From assembly GCA_028281365.1 (NCBI GenBank), contig JANQJZ010000009.1:1-33601 (forward strand): a stretch of DNA of 33,601 nt, in the 5' to 3' direction. A model generated the notes under the pieces. The model was not told the DNA's origin. It ran no database searches and was given only the letters and a program-made list of their open reading frames with translations. This DNA comes from Gammaproteobacteria bacterium. Lineage in GTDB: Bacteria > Pseudomonadota > Gammaproteobacteria > Eutrophobiales > Eutrophobiaceae. Both the position numbers and the translations under genes were made by a program. Shown here in pieces: positions 26,235-33,601 of this stretch (within the stretch, counting starts at the first letter, position 1; each line of letters starts with the position of its first letter).

Positions 26235-26984
26235 ATGCTAATTATTCCCGCAATTGATATTAAAAACGGTAAATGTGTCCGTCTTAGTCAGGGACAAATG
26301 GATAAGGAAACAATTTATTCAGATGACCCTGTAGCAATAGCTGACAAATGGGTTGAGTCCGGGGCCAGGCGACTGCATATTGTTGACCTCGATGGAGCAG
26401 TTAAAGGCAGGCCCAGCAATGCGGATATCATTCATGATATTGCTGCAGCACACCCTGATGTACCGATTCAGGTTGGTGGCGGAATTCGCGATGAAGATAG
26501 TATTCAGGCTTATTTAGATGTCGGTGTTTCTTTTGTCATTATTGGTACCCGTGCTGTCACTACCCCACATTTTGTTTCCGATGTTTGCCTTGAATTTCCA
26601 GGGCACATTATTGTCGGCCTGGATGCAAAAGACGGCAAACTGGCAACCAATGGTTGGTCAAAACTTTCGCATCATGATGCGACTGATATGGCACAACGCT
26701 TCGAAGAAGATGGAGTGGCCGCTATAATTTTCACTGATATTGGGCGGGATGGAATGCTGAACAACGTAAACGTAGATGCCACGGTGAACCTATGTCGTGA
26801 AATTACAATCCCGGTAATTGCTTCCGGCGGAATTAGCAATCTTGATGATATCAAGGCCTTATGTAAAGCCGGCGAGGAAGGAATATTTGGTGCTATCACG
26901 GGGCGCGCAATTTATGAGGGGACACTCGATTTTGCGCAAGCACAAAAGCTAGCTGATGAGACCTGCACATATAAGGCAAATTAA
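26235..26984 (+). CDS. hisA: HisA, ProFAR isomerase
   Basis: Amadori isomerase of histidine synthesis (ProFAR to PRFAR), a (beta-alpha)8 barrel. The 249-residue product has the catalytic Asp8 in [15 protein letters not shown] and the second catalytic Asp in [11 protein letters not shown]. Phosphate-binding loops are QVGGGIRDE and IASGGISN. No start closer to the promoter fits better. Its stop overlaps the hisF ATG by one base (TAATG), so translation is probably coupled. hisG, hisD, hisC, hisB and hisH are not in the window. Confidence 0.97.
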   Translation: MLIIPAIDIKNGKCVRLSQGQMDKETIYSDDPVAIADKWVESGARRLHIVDLDGAVKGRPSNADIIHDIAAAHPDVPIQVGGGIRDEDSIQAYLDVGVSFVIIGTRAVTTPHFVSDVCLEFPGHIIVGLDAKDGKLATNGWSKLSHHDATDMAQRFEEDGVAAIIFTDIGRDGMLNNVNVDATVNLCREITIPVIASGGISNLDDIKALCKAGEEGIFGAITGRAIYEGTLDFAQAQKLADETCTYKAN

Positions 26985-27757
26985 TGGGCCTCGCCAAACG
27001 TATCATTCCATGCCTTGATGTTGATAATGGCAGGGTTGTAAAAGGAATCCAGTTCGTTGATATTCGTGATGCCGGCGACCCGGTTGAAGTGGCCCACCGT
27101 TACGATCAACAAGGCGCAGACGAAATAACCTTTCTTGATATTACGGCAAGCAGTGACAATCGTGACACTATGGTTCATGTTGTTGAAGCTGTCGCCAGTC
27201 AGGTTTTTATACCATTAACCGTCGGCGGCGGGATACGAACTGTTGATGATATTCAGCGTATGTTAAATGCCGGTGCAGATAAGGTAAGTATCAATACTGC
27301 CGCTGTTCATGATCCCGATTTTGTTAAAGTCGCGGCTAATCAGTTTGGATCACAATGTATCGTCGTTGCAATTGATGCAAAACGAGTTAGCCCCGATAAA
27401 GATAATCTGTCATGGGAAGTATTTACCCATGGTGGACGAAACCCTACAGGTATCGATGCAATCAACTGGTCTGAAAAAATGGCTGCTAACGGAGCGGGTG
27501 AAATACTCTTAACCAGTATGGACAGGGACGGCACAAAGGATGGCTTTGATATTGAGCTTACTAAAGCAGTATGTGATGCTGTTCCAATACCCGTTATTGC
27601 ATCAGGTGGTGTAGGATCATTAAAACATCTTGCTGAAGGTATTATTGACGGAAAGGCTGATGCCGTACTTGCAGCCAGCATATTTCATTTCGCTGAACAT
27701 ACGATAGCAGAAGCCAAAAACTACATGGCAAAACAAAACATTGAGATACGAAATTAA
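26984..27757 (+). CDS. hisF: HisF, imidazole glycerol phosphate synthase cyclase subunit
   Basis: Works with the glutaminase HisH to form imidazole glycerol phosphate and AICAR. The 257-residue barrel has the catalytic Asp11 in [15 protein letters not shown] and the second Asp in [14 protein letters not shown]. Phosphate loops are [11 protein letters not shown] and [12 protein letters not shown]. Length and motifs are standard. It follows hisA with a one-base overlap and precedes hisI by 3 nt. The partner gene hisH is not adjacent here. Confidence 0.97.
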   Translation: MGLAKRIIPCLDVDNGRVVKGIQFVDIRDAGDPVEVAHRYDQQGADEITFLDITASSDNRDTMVHVVEAVASQVFIPLTVGGGIRTVDDIQRMLNAGADKVSINTAAVHDPDFVKVAANQFGSQCIVVAIDAKRVSPDKDNLSWEVFTHGGRNPTGIDAINWSEKMAANGAGEILLTSMDRDGTKDGFDIELTKAVCDAVPIPVIASGGVGSLKHLAEGIIDGKADAVLAASIFHFAEHTIAEAKNYMAKQNIEIRN

Positions 27758-27760
27758 CCG

Positions 27761-28144
27761 ATGGCTAGCTGGCTAGACGAAATAAAATGGAACAAAGATG
27801 GCTTGATCCCGGTTATTGTCCAGGAATCAAACAGCCTTAAAATTTTAATGCATGCATGGATGAACCGGGAAGCATTGGTTAAAACTCACGAGGACGGTGT
27901 AGCAGTCTACTGGTCACGATCACGACAGTCTCTCTGGACCAAAGGCGAAACATCCGGTCATATACAAAAAGTGGAGTCAATTTCATTGGACTGCGATGCA
28001 GATACAATATTACTAACGGTAAAACAGGAAGGTGGCATTGCCTGTCACACAGGAAGACATAGTTGTTTCTACCGCAGGCTGGTTGACGAAAAATGGGATA
28101 TTACTGAAGCAATTATCAAAGACCCGAAAGAGATATATCAATAA
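27761..28144 (+). CDS. hisI: HisI, phosphoribosyl-AMP cyclohydrolase
   Basis: Zinc and magnesium enzyme opening the adenine ring of PR-AMP, step three of histidine synthesis. The 127-residue product has [22 protein letters not shown], the [18 protein letters not shown] core and the metal-ligand segment [15 protein letters not shown], then [15 protein letters not shown] with the zinc cysteines. It is a single-domain enzyme, not the HisIE fusion of E. coli; hisE follows as a separate gene 10 nt later. Confidence 0.96.
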   Translation: MASWLDEIKWNKDGLIPVIVQESNSLKILMHAWMNREALVKTHEDGVAVYWSRSRQSLWTKGETSGHIQKVESISLDCDADTILLTVKQEGGIACHTGRHSCFYRRLVDEKWDITEAIIKDPKEIYQ

Positions 28145-28154
28145 ACAAGGCATT

Positions 28155-28475
28155 ATGAAACAAGACATCCTCAGCGCACTTGATAAGGTCCTGGATGAAC
28201 GAAAGCAGGCCAATCCAACTGAATCATATACGGCGAAACTATACGACGAAGGCGTAGACAGCATTCTCAAAAAAGTGGGGGAAGAGGCATCGGAAGTTAT
28301 AATTGCATCTAAATCCGGTGAACATGATGCTATAATTCATGAAGTTGCAGACTTATGGTTTCATACACTGATATTATTGAAACATCACGGATTAGCTACT
28401 GAAGATATTCTATCCGAACTTAGCAATCGTTTCGGACTGTCAGGCCTGGAGGAAAAAGCGAATAGAAATAAATAG
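28155..28475 (+). CDS. hisE: HisE, phosphoribosyl-ATP pyrophosphatase
   Basis: Hydrolyses PR-ATP to PR-AMP, step two of histidine synthesis. The 106-residue all-helical, MazG-like product has the metal-binding ILKKVGEEASEVIIASK and HEVADLWFHTLILL helices. ATG 28155 is used; a longer frame from 28032 would overlap hisI by more than 100 nt and adds residues foreign to the family. A 98-nt gap to tatA follows, in which I see no clear terminator. Confidence 0.95.
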   Translation: MKQDILSALDKVLDERKQANPTESYTAKLYDEGVDSILKKVGEEASEVIIASKSGEHDAIIHEVADLWFHTLILLKHHGLATEDILSELSNRFGLSGLEEKANRNK

Positions 28476-28573
28476 AAACATTCGTATAAAGATGGATCGC
28501 GCTTGCTTGTATGTATGAAATCAGGTCAACTACTCTTTAAGATAATGTACATAACTTGGTGGAGAAGACAGGC

Positions 28574-28810
28574 ATGGGATTTGGAATAACCGAATTACTT
28601 GTAATATTGCTGATTGTTGCCCTTTTATTCGGCACCAAAAAGTTACGTAATATGGGTGGTGATTTGGGTAGCGCTATTAAAAGTTTTCGAAAAGCAGTAA
28701 AAGAAACTGAAGAAACCGATTCTTTGACAGATAAGGCAGACGACTCGGCTCAGGGAAAACTGATTGAAGGAGAAGTTGAAACTGCTAATAAAGAATCCTC
28801 CGATACCTGA
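28574..28810 (+). CDS. tatA: TatA, twin-arginine translocase subunit
   Basis: Assembles into the variable-size channel that exports folded twin-arginine proteins. The 78-residue product has a short membrane helix ([16 protein letters not shown]) with a polar Glu near its start, a [14 protein letters not shown] hinge and amphipathic helix, and a charged acidic tail. The ATG 28574 is preferred to an in-frame TTG at 28556 because GGAG lies just upstream. In gammaproteobacteria such as Pseudomonas tatABC also follows hisI-hisE. Confidence 0.95.
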   Translation: MGFGITELLVILLIVALLFGTKKLRNMGGDLGSAIKSFRKAVKETEETDSLTDKADDSAQGKLIEGEVETANKESSDT

Positions 28811-28823
28811 CTATTAACTGTCG

Positions 28824-29108
28824 ATGTTTGATATCGGATTCTGGGAACTGGTAGCCATAGCTATCATCGCACTCCTTATACTTGGCCCCGAACGTTTACC
28901 TAAATTTGCACGGGATTTAGGAAATTTTGTTGCAAAAGCGCGTCGTTTTATTCAAACAACCCGAAGAGAACTGGAAAGAGAGTTCGAACTTACCCAGGAC
29001 AACGATCTGCGCGAAGATATAGATCATATCGACAAACTCATGAAACAAGCACCCGATCGTATTATCCTGGGGGAAGACCAGGTTGAAGAAGACAAAAAAA
29101 ATGAATGA
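28824..29108 (+). CDS. tatB: TatB, twin-arginine translocase subunit
   Basis: Forms the substrate receptor with TatC. The 94-residue product starts MFDIGFWELVAIAIIALLILGPERLPKFARDLG, with the TatB-typical Glu8 and GPERLP hinge, then a long charged amphipathic helix (QTTRRELEREFEL). It is shorter than E. coli TatB (171) because the variable C-terminal tail is reduced. It lies 13 nt after tatA. Confidence 0.95.
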   Translation: MFDIGFWELVAIAIIALLILGPERLPKFARDLGNFVAKARRFIQTTRRELEREFELTQDNDLREDIDHIDKLMKQAPDRIILGEDQVEEDKKNE

Positions 29109-29120
29109 TTGTTTTTAATT

Positions 29121-29888
29121 ATGGGTAATGACTCTACAGACCAGGAACAACCATTAATCTCTCACTTAATAGAGTTACGCACGCGTCTTTTACACATTAT
29201 CATTTGTATTCTGGTTATTCTTTTATGCTTATTGCCTTTTGCAAACCCGATTTATAGTTTTATTGCTACGCCATTGATAGACAAACTACCGACGGGGAGT
29301 AACATGATAGCAACCGAAGTTGCTTCACCATTTTTCGCACCGTTTAAACTAGTACTGTTTTGTGCTGTTTTTATCAGCATCCCCTACATTCTTTACCAGA
29401 CATGGGCATTTATATCCCCTGGCCTGTACTCAAATGAAAAAAGTCTGGCGCTGCCTTTATTGTTAAGCAGTATATTATTGTTTTATACCGGGGTGGCTTT
29501 TGCATATACAGTGGTGTTCCCTGTGCTGTTTGCTTTTTTAACATCAACCGCGCCTGATGGAATATTGATAATGACCGATATAAATCATTATCTAAATTTT
29601 ATCCTGAAACTTTCATTCGCTTTTGGCATCTCGTTTGAAATTCCTATCGCCACTTTTCTTCTGGTTCGCACCGGTTTTGTTAATATAGATAAACTTGAAA
29701 GCAACCGCCCCTATATAATTCTTTTAGCTTTCGTCGCAGGAATGTTGTTAACGCCACCTGATGTAATTTCACAAATATTACTGGCGATACCTGTCTGGTT
29801 ATTATTTGAAAGTGGTTTGTTGATAAGCCGTTATTGTGAAATAAAGAACGATTCACAAAAACAGGAAGATATTGACAGTCCTGTCTAA
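29121..29888 (+). CDS. tatC: TatC, twin-arginine translocase receptor subunit
   Basis: Polytopic membrane protein that recognises the twin-arginine signal. The 255-residue product begins with the conserved LISHLIELRTRLLHI cytoplasmic segment and has six hydrophobic helices. Family motifs include the ASPFFAPFKL periplasmic loop and FGISFEIPIATFLL with the conserved Glu. ATG 29121 fits the family; the frame also contains a TTG at 29109 directly after tatB. Its 3' end overlaps the opposing C13 peptidase gene by 4 nt. Confidence 0.96.
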   Translation: MGNDSTDQEQPLISHLIELRTRLLHIIICILVILLCLLPFANPIYSFIATPLIDKLPTGSNMIATEVASPFFAPFKLVLFCAVFISIPYILYQTWAFISPGLYSNEKSLALPLLLSSILLFYTGVAFAYTVVFPVLFAFLTSTAPDGILIMTDINHYLNFILKLSFAFGISFEIPIATFLLVRTGFVNIDKLESNRPYIILLAFVAGMLLTPPDVISQILLAIPVWLLFESGLLISRYCEIKNDSQKQEDIDSPV

Positions 29889-31288
29889 TCTTCTTTTGTA
29901 TATGCCCAATTAAAAGATTTATTCGACTGCAATTGTTTTTGAAACTCCAAAAGCCTGTGTTTCATTTCTTCACCAAGCCTTAATTGCGGTTCTGAATTAG
30001 AAAACCCTTCCTTGTTTTCCCTTTCATAGATCAATTGTTTTGAAGCCTCAAATGCTTCAATAAACGAGTCGGTCTTCTTTAAACTTTCCCCAAAATAAGC
30101 CTGCCCAAAATATGTAAACTGGCCATCATGGCCACAGCCAAATGATGCGCGATCGGCGCTGGCAGCTGTTATTAATAGTGTATTGGGGTTTGCCAATGTG
30201 TTTATCAGTCCACCTGAATAACAGGCAGAGATGATGATAATACGCCATTTAATGCCGGCCTCATCCAATAAAGTGTTAATCATTTCTGCGCCCAGATTTT
30301 TAAACTGAAAACCTGGAAAATTTGCAGAAATTTTATGATCTTCAGTTCCATGAGATGTTAAAAACAGAAACATCACATCGTTCTCTTTGTCCATCAACGA
30401 AGCAATCTTTTTAATTGATGCAGCCAGATTGTAACGATTTGCCAATGGATAGCTATTAATAGTTTGTACATTGTTAACTAATAAAACAGATCTGCCAAGA
30501 GTACCGAACCGGCTGTCCATAATATCCTTCGCGGCTTTAACTTCATTCATAAAAACATCTTCTTTTGCATCACCGGCAAAACCAATAAAATAAAGATCAA
30601 TTTCATTATCCCTGCCCGGATAAATATCGGCCATTGTTTTTTTAAGAACCCCGGCCTGTGAATAGTAAGCGGTTTCAATGTCTACCAACTTATATTTATC
30701 TATTGCCGGATTACTAATCTGTGTTGAATACCACAATGGTTCCTTGGGCAATAGAAACAATGGAGTGATGTTTATTACGCCATGTAATGACATAAACACA
30801 ACTGCTTTTATTACAGATAAATAAAAAAAACGTTTAATTAAACGGAAAACAATTAGTAAGTACCATATCAGGTAAAGAATGAAAACCGACCAGCTTGCCT
30901 GTACATCGGTTAAAAAGTTTTGCTGTTGTGATAAATATAACAAACACATCGTGCCAAGCCATATGACCGGTGCAATTGATAAAAACAAAACAATAAGTTT
31001 ATTTAAATCATTAAGCCTTGAATTTAAATAGGCAATAAGGCTTAAACTGAAGAAGAATAATAGATATAACATTGCCTCATAGCCCAGGCCATAAGGATTA
31101 AAAACATTGTCCGGTGCTGTTTCCAGGTAATCATCCAAAAAGGTTAATGCCAGTGTAATAAACAACAATAAAACGATTTGCAAATAACTGCTTTTGAAAC
31201 ACCAAAGGTGTACTGGCATAAACAGGGCCGCACGTGTGCCAGCAATGATATTCTGTCCCAGTTGAATTAAAGGACGCGCCAGGTTCAT
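29885..31288 (-). CDS. Membrane-anchored C13 (legumain/caspase-fold) peptidase
   Basis: A 467-residue protein with about five N-terminal membrane helices (roughly 36-54, 72-90, 98-119, 133-151 and 162-181) and a C-terminal soluble domain (about 185-467). That domain has the clan CD arrangement: a hydrophobic strand ending in FLFLTSHGTED (catalytic His313), and 43 residues later IIIISACYSGG (catalytic Cys356). This matches peptidase C13, the legumain/GPI8 family. Substrate and role are unknown. It lies 34 nt downstream of the rhodanese gene on the same strand. No ribosome-binding site is evident. Confidence 0.85.
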   Translation of the reverse strand: MNLARPLIQLGQNIIAGTRAALFMPVHLWCFKSSYLQIVLLLFITLALTFLDDYLETAPDNVFNPYGLGYEAMLYLLFFFSLSLIAYLNSRLNDLNKLIVLFLSIAPVIWLGTMCLLYLSQQQNFLTDVQASWSVFILYLIWYLLIVFRLIKRFFYLSVIKAVVFMSLHGVINITPLFLLPKEPLWYSTQISNPAIDKYKLVDIETAYYSQAGVLKKTMADIYPGRDNEIDLYFIGFAGDAKEDVFMNEVKAAKDIMDSRFGTLGRSVLLVNNVQTINSYPLANRYNLAASIKKIASLMDKENDVMFLFLTSHGTEDHKISANFPGFQFKNLGAEMINTLLDEAGIKWRIIIISACYSGGLINTLANPNTLLITAASADRASFGCGHDGQFTYFGQAYFGESLKKTDSFIEAFEASKQLIYERENKEGFSNSEPQLRLGEEMKHRLLEFQKQLQSNKSFNWAYTKED

Positions 31289-31322
31289 CTAACTAATATA
31301 ATTGGCTTTGACATTCATGAAC

Positions 31323-31739
31323 TCAGGACTGTTCCCAGGGAAGCTTATGGTAGCGCCATCCATTGAGTGTATTTCGGTGACCATTTTCATCTTTATCACC
31401 TTCGAACCCTTCTATAACATTGTATAGTTCCTTGAAACCGTCTTTTTCAAGTAATTGTGCTGCAAGTTCAGAGCGCTTACCACTTCTGCACAGAAGTAAA
31501 AGTGGTGTGTCCTCAAGAGTGGATTTATTAATTTCATGCTCCACCAGTTTTTTTCTAACTTTATCGGCAAACCCGGCATCAATTTCCCAGCCTGGTGGTT
31601 CTTTTATAGGGATATGAATTGAGTTTAGTGGATGACCAACGTAGTCATATTCCATCGTACTACGGACGTCTATTAATAATGCTCCTGTTTTATTTACCAA
31701 CATGTTGTTGGCTTCCGGTGGGGTTAATTCTTTTATCAT
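31323..31739 (-). CDS. Rhodanese-like domain protein
   Basis: A 138-residue single-domain sulfurtransferase-like protein. It begins with the usual TPPEANNMLVNKTGALLIDVRS strand and has the active loop LLCRSGKRSELAA with a candidate catalytic Cys84, followed by YNVIEGFEGDKDENGHRN. The six-residue loop after Cys fits sulfur substrates rather than phosphatases. No signal peptide is seen, so it is probably cytoplasmic. It probably shares a transcript with the C13 peptidase downstream; a functional link is only inferred. Confidence 0.9.
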   Translation of the reverse strand: MIKELTPPEANNMLVNKTGALLIDVRSTMEYDYVGHPLNSIHIPIKEPPGWEIDAGFADKVRKKLVEHEINKSTLEDTPLLLLCRSGKRSELAAQLLEKDGFKELYNVIEGFEGDKDENGHRNTLNGWRYHKLPWEQS

Positions 31740-31784
31740 CTAACATTCCCAATATTTAAACTTTTACATGCTTAATTTAATAAC

Positions 31785-31839
31785 TCAGGATAAATGATCT
31801 ACTATTTTAATTCTAAAATTGCCGTTAATCAGGATAAAT
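31785..31839. repeat. 11-bp direct repeat between rhodanese and ilvE genes
   Basis: TCAGGATAAAT occurs exactly twice, at 31785-31795 and 31829-31839, 44 bp apart start to start (about four helical turns). Both lie in the shared 211-nt divergent intergenic region. They could be regulator sites; chance in AT-rich DNA is also possible. Confidence 0.35.
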
Positions 31840-31907
31840 ATCCAAACACTTATTGATTGCACAAGGCTGGGGCATTAACATTAAGAAAATCTGGAAATTC
31901 CTCTATT

Positions 31908-31913
31908 TATAAT
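31908..31913 (+). promoter_or_regulatory. Possible -10 element for ilvE
   Basis: A perfect TATAAT at 31908-31913 lies 38 nt upstream of the ilvE ATG. The region 17-18 nt before it has no recognisable -35, so this may need an activator or may be chance in AT-rich DNA. Confidence 0.3.
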
Positions 31914-31950
31914 GATTTACAGTAAATAATAACGATCCTGGACAAAATAA

Positions 31951-32871
31951 ATGAGTATGGATGATAAAGACGGCGTCATTTGGCTGGACGGCGAATATGT
32001 TCCCTGGCGTGATGCAACGACCCATGTATTAACCCATACCTTGCATTATGGCATGGGCGTATTCGAAGGGGTTCGCGCCTATAAAACAGATACTGGCACC
32101 GCTATTTTTCGGCTGGAAGATCATACGGACAGGCTGTTTCAGTCCGCCCACATCCTGAACATGAACATTCCATTCGATAAACAAACGATCAATAAAGTTT
32201 GTCTGGAGGCTGTAAAACAAAACGGTTTGGATAGTGCCTATATCAGACCCATGTGTTTCTATGGTTCAGAAGGTATGGGCTTACGTGCTGATAATTTAAA
32301 TGTTCATGTTATGGTCGCAGCATGGGCATGGGGTTCCTATCTTGGCAGTAATGGCCTTGAAAAAGGTATTCGTATAAAAACTTCTTCGTTTACACGCCAT
32401 CACGTGAATATCACCATGTGTAAAGCCAAGGCTAATGGTAATTATATGAATTCCATGCTGGCATTACAGGAAGCGCTTAATGATGGTTACGATGAGGCAT
32501 TGCTTCTTGATCTAGAAGGGTATGTTGCTGAGGGCAGTGGGGAAAATATTTTTATTGTTCGTAATGGCATTATTTATACTCCGGAATTAACCTCTGCGCT
32601 TGAAGGAATAACCAGAGACACAATAATCAAATTTGCTGAACAAAATAATTTAACTGTAAAAGAGAAACGGATAACGCGTGATGAAGTTTATATTGCTGAA
32701 GAAGCATTTTTCACCGGCACGGCGGCTGAAGTAACACCAATCCGTGAACTGGATGGTCGAAAAATTGGTAGTGGGAAAAGAGGTCCTGTGACAGAAGAAT
32801 TACAAAAGTTATATTTTGATTGTGTCGAGGGAAAACTTGAACAATACAATAACTGGTTAAGTTACGTTTGA
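31951..32871 (+). CDS. ilvE: IlvE, branched-chain amino acid aminotransferase
   Basis: PLP fold-type IV enzyme catalysing the last transamination to leucine, isoleucine and valine. The 306-residue product starts with IWLDGEYVPWRDATTHVLTH and has GVFEGVRAY. The PLP lysine is Lys160 in MCKAKANGNYMNSML. EGSGENIF and FFTGTAAEVTPI are also typical. Length and lysine position match E. coli IlvE. The next gene starts 11 nt after its stop. Confidence 0.96.
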   Translation: MSMDDKDGVIWLDGEYVPWRDATTHVLTHTLHYGMGVFEGVRAYKTDTGTAIFRLEDHTDRLFQSAHILNMNIPFDKQTINKVCLEAVKQNGLDSAYIRPMCFYGSEGMGLRADNLNVHVMVAAWAWGSYLGSNGLEKGIRIKTSSFTRHHVNITMCKAKANGNYMNSMLALQEALNDGYDEALLLDLEGYVAEGSGENIFIVRNGIIYTPELTSALEGITRDTIIKFAEQNNLTVKEKRITRDEVYIAEEAFFTGTAAEVTPIRELDGRKIGSGKRGPVTEELQKLYFDCVEGKLEQYNNWLSYV

Positions 32872-32882
32872 GAGGAACGGTT

Positions 32883-33086
32883 ATGACTGAACCCGGACAA
32901 GACAAGGCTTCGGTTACTACAAGTAGCGAAACAGTATTTCATATTAAAAAGAAACAGTTGCCGTTGCACTGTCCTTTGCCTGAAATGAGTTTATGGAACC
33001 AACATCCACGAGTTTATCTTCCAATTGAAGATTCTGGAAAGGAAAAATGTCCTTATTGCGGGACAGAATATATCCTTGAAGAATAG
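32883..33086 (+). CDS. Small CHCC-type zinc-finger protein
   Basis: A 67-residue protein whose C-terminal half has Cys30, His41, Cys56 and Cys59 in the pattern CPLPEMSLWNQHPRVYLP and KCPYCGTEY, matching the zf-CHCC family. Relatives include a mitochondrial complex I accessory subunit; the bacterial role is unknown. ATG 32883 has GAGAGGAA just upstream; a longer frame from 32868 is rejected. It is probably cotranscribed with ilvE and the ELM1-family gene. Confidence 0.88.
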   Translation: MTEPGQDKASVTTSSETVFHIKKKQLPLHCPLPEMSLWNQHPRVYLPIEDSGKEKCPYCGTEYILEE

Positions 33087-33109
33087 TGAATGGCATTATC
33101 TAGAAAAAC

Positions 33110-33601
33110 ATGTCTTTAACCCTATGGCGATTTACTGATAACAAGCCTGGCCATGATTCACAAAGTATAGGGCTTTGTTCGGCAATTGATGCAATAACAA
33201 CATGTGATCAATATAATCTTCCAGTCGGTTCTCCAGACAACAGGTTTTTCAATCTAGTTACCAGCCGATTTCCTGCAGGGGCTTCACTGCCCGATCCTGA
33301 TATTCTTATTGGCGCCGGTCACGGCACACACTTACCAATGTTGACGGCAAAACGTGCGCGGGGAGGAAGAATTATTGTACTGATGAAGCCGAGTCTACCA
33401 GTATCTTTATTTGATATGTGTATCATTCCGGAACACGACGCGCCTCCGGACAAAAAAAATATTATTGTCACCACTGGAGCAATTAACAAGATAAAAACTG
33501 GTACAACTAAAGATGTCGCCTCGGGGTTGATTCTGCTTGGTGGACCATCCAAACATTTTGCATGGGACGAACCCAAGATACTAAATCAGATAAAGTCTAT
33601 T
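33110..33601 (+). CDS. ELM1-family protein, 5' part (cut by window edge)
   Basis: A frame open from ATG 33110 to the window end (164 codons). It begins MSLTLWRFTDNKPGHDSQS, the hallmark of the 'mitochondrial fission ELM1' family, and continues with DPDILIGAGHGTHLPMLTAKRARGG, a glycosyltransferase-like fold with conserved GxGHxT. Bacterial members often neighbour envelope-polysaccharide genes and are suspected glycosyltransferases, but no activity is established to my knowledge. It lies 23 nt after the zinc-finger gene. The C-terminal half, with the sugar-nucleotide site if any, is not visible. Confidence 0.85.
   Translation, partial: MSLTLWRFTDNKPGHDSQSIGLCSAIDAITTCDQYNLPVGSPDNRFFNLVTSRFPAGASLPDPDILIGAGHGTHLPMLTAKRARGGRIIVLMKPSLPVSLFDMCIIPEHDAPPDKKNIIVTTGAINKIKTGTTKDVASGLILLGGPSKHFAWDEPKILNQIKSI

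Overview
The window looks like an ordinary chromosomal stretch of an AT-rich, Gram-negative gammaproteobacterium. This rests on Tol-Pal, Lpt/Kds, AmgK-MurU, split hisI/hisE beside tatABC, a DUF2782-type protein beside polA, and an rpoN-hpf-ptsN-rapZ cluster. No tRNA, rRNA, CRISPR array, transposase or phage gene was found. Genes are densely packed, with many 1-40 nt overlaps, and no gene-free gap exceeds about 280 bases.

Layout. (1) 1-4925, + strand: 3' part of tolA, then tolB, pal, cpoB, queE and queC, i.e. outer-membrane integrity plus queuosine precursor synthesis. (2) 4957-9391: a small cysteine-free carboxymuconolactone-decarboxylase-like protein, convergent with a large lytic transglycosylase carrying two solute-binding domains. 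Behind the latter lie murU and amgK, the cell-wall sugar salvage pair. (3) 9566-13992, +: a CaCA antiporter, kdsD, kdsC, lptC, lptA, lptB (Kdo synthesis and LPS transport). (4) 14050-20667, +: rpoN, hpf, ptsN, hprK, rapZ, a mannose-type EIIA, HPr and Enzyme I. This is a regulatory phosphotransferase chain with no sugar permease in view. (5) 20782-23236: mgtE, a hairpin-rich probable dispersed repeat, a gamma-glutamylcyclotransferase-like gene and a DUF2782-type periplasmic protein. (6) 23377-29888, +: polA, hisA, hisF, hisI, hisE, tatA, tatB, tatC. (7) 29885-31739, - strand: a membrane-anchored C13 (legumain/caspase-fold) peptidase downstream of a rhodanese. (8) 31951-33601, +: ilvE, a CHCC zinc-finger protein and the 5' part of an ELM1-family gene cut by the window edge.

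How the genes fit together. Much of the window serves the cell envelope: Tol-Pal, murein cleavage and MurNAc salvage, Kdo, LPS export and Tat. The PTS proteins keep every catalytic residue expected for dual control of HPr (His15 by Enzyme I, Ser46 by HprK), next to sigma-54 and RapZ.

No clearly new defence or mobile system is visible. The least standard items are the two-sensor lytic transglycosylase with paired palindromes upstream, the membrane C13 peptidase/rhodanese pair, the Lys-rich insert in HprK, and the double-hairpin element after mgtE. All functional calls come from reading motifs by eye; no database search was run.
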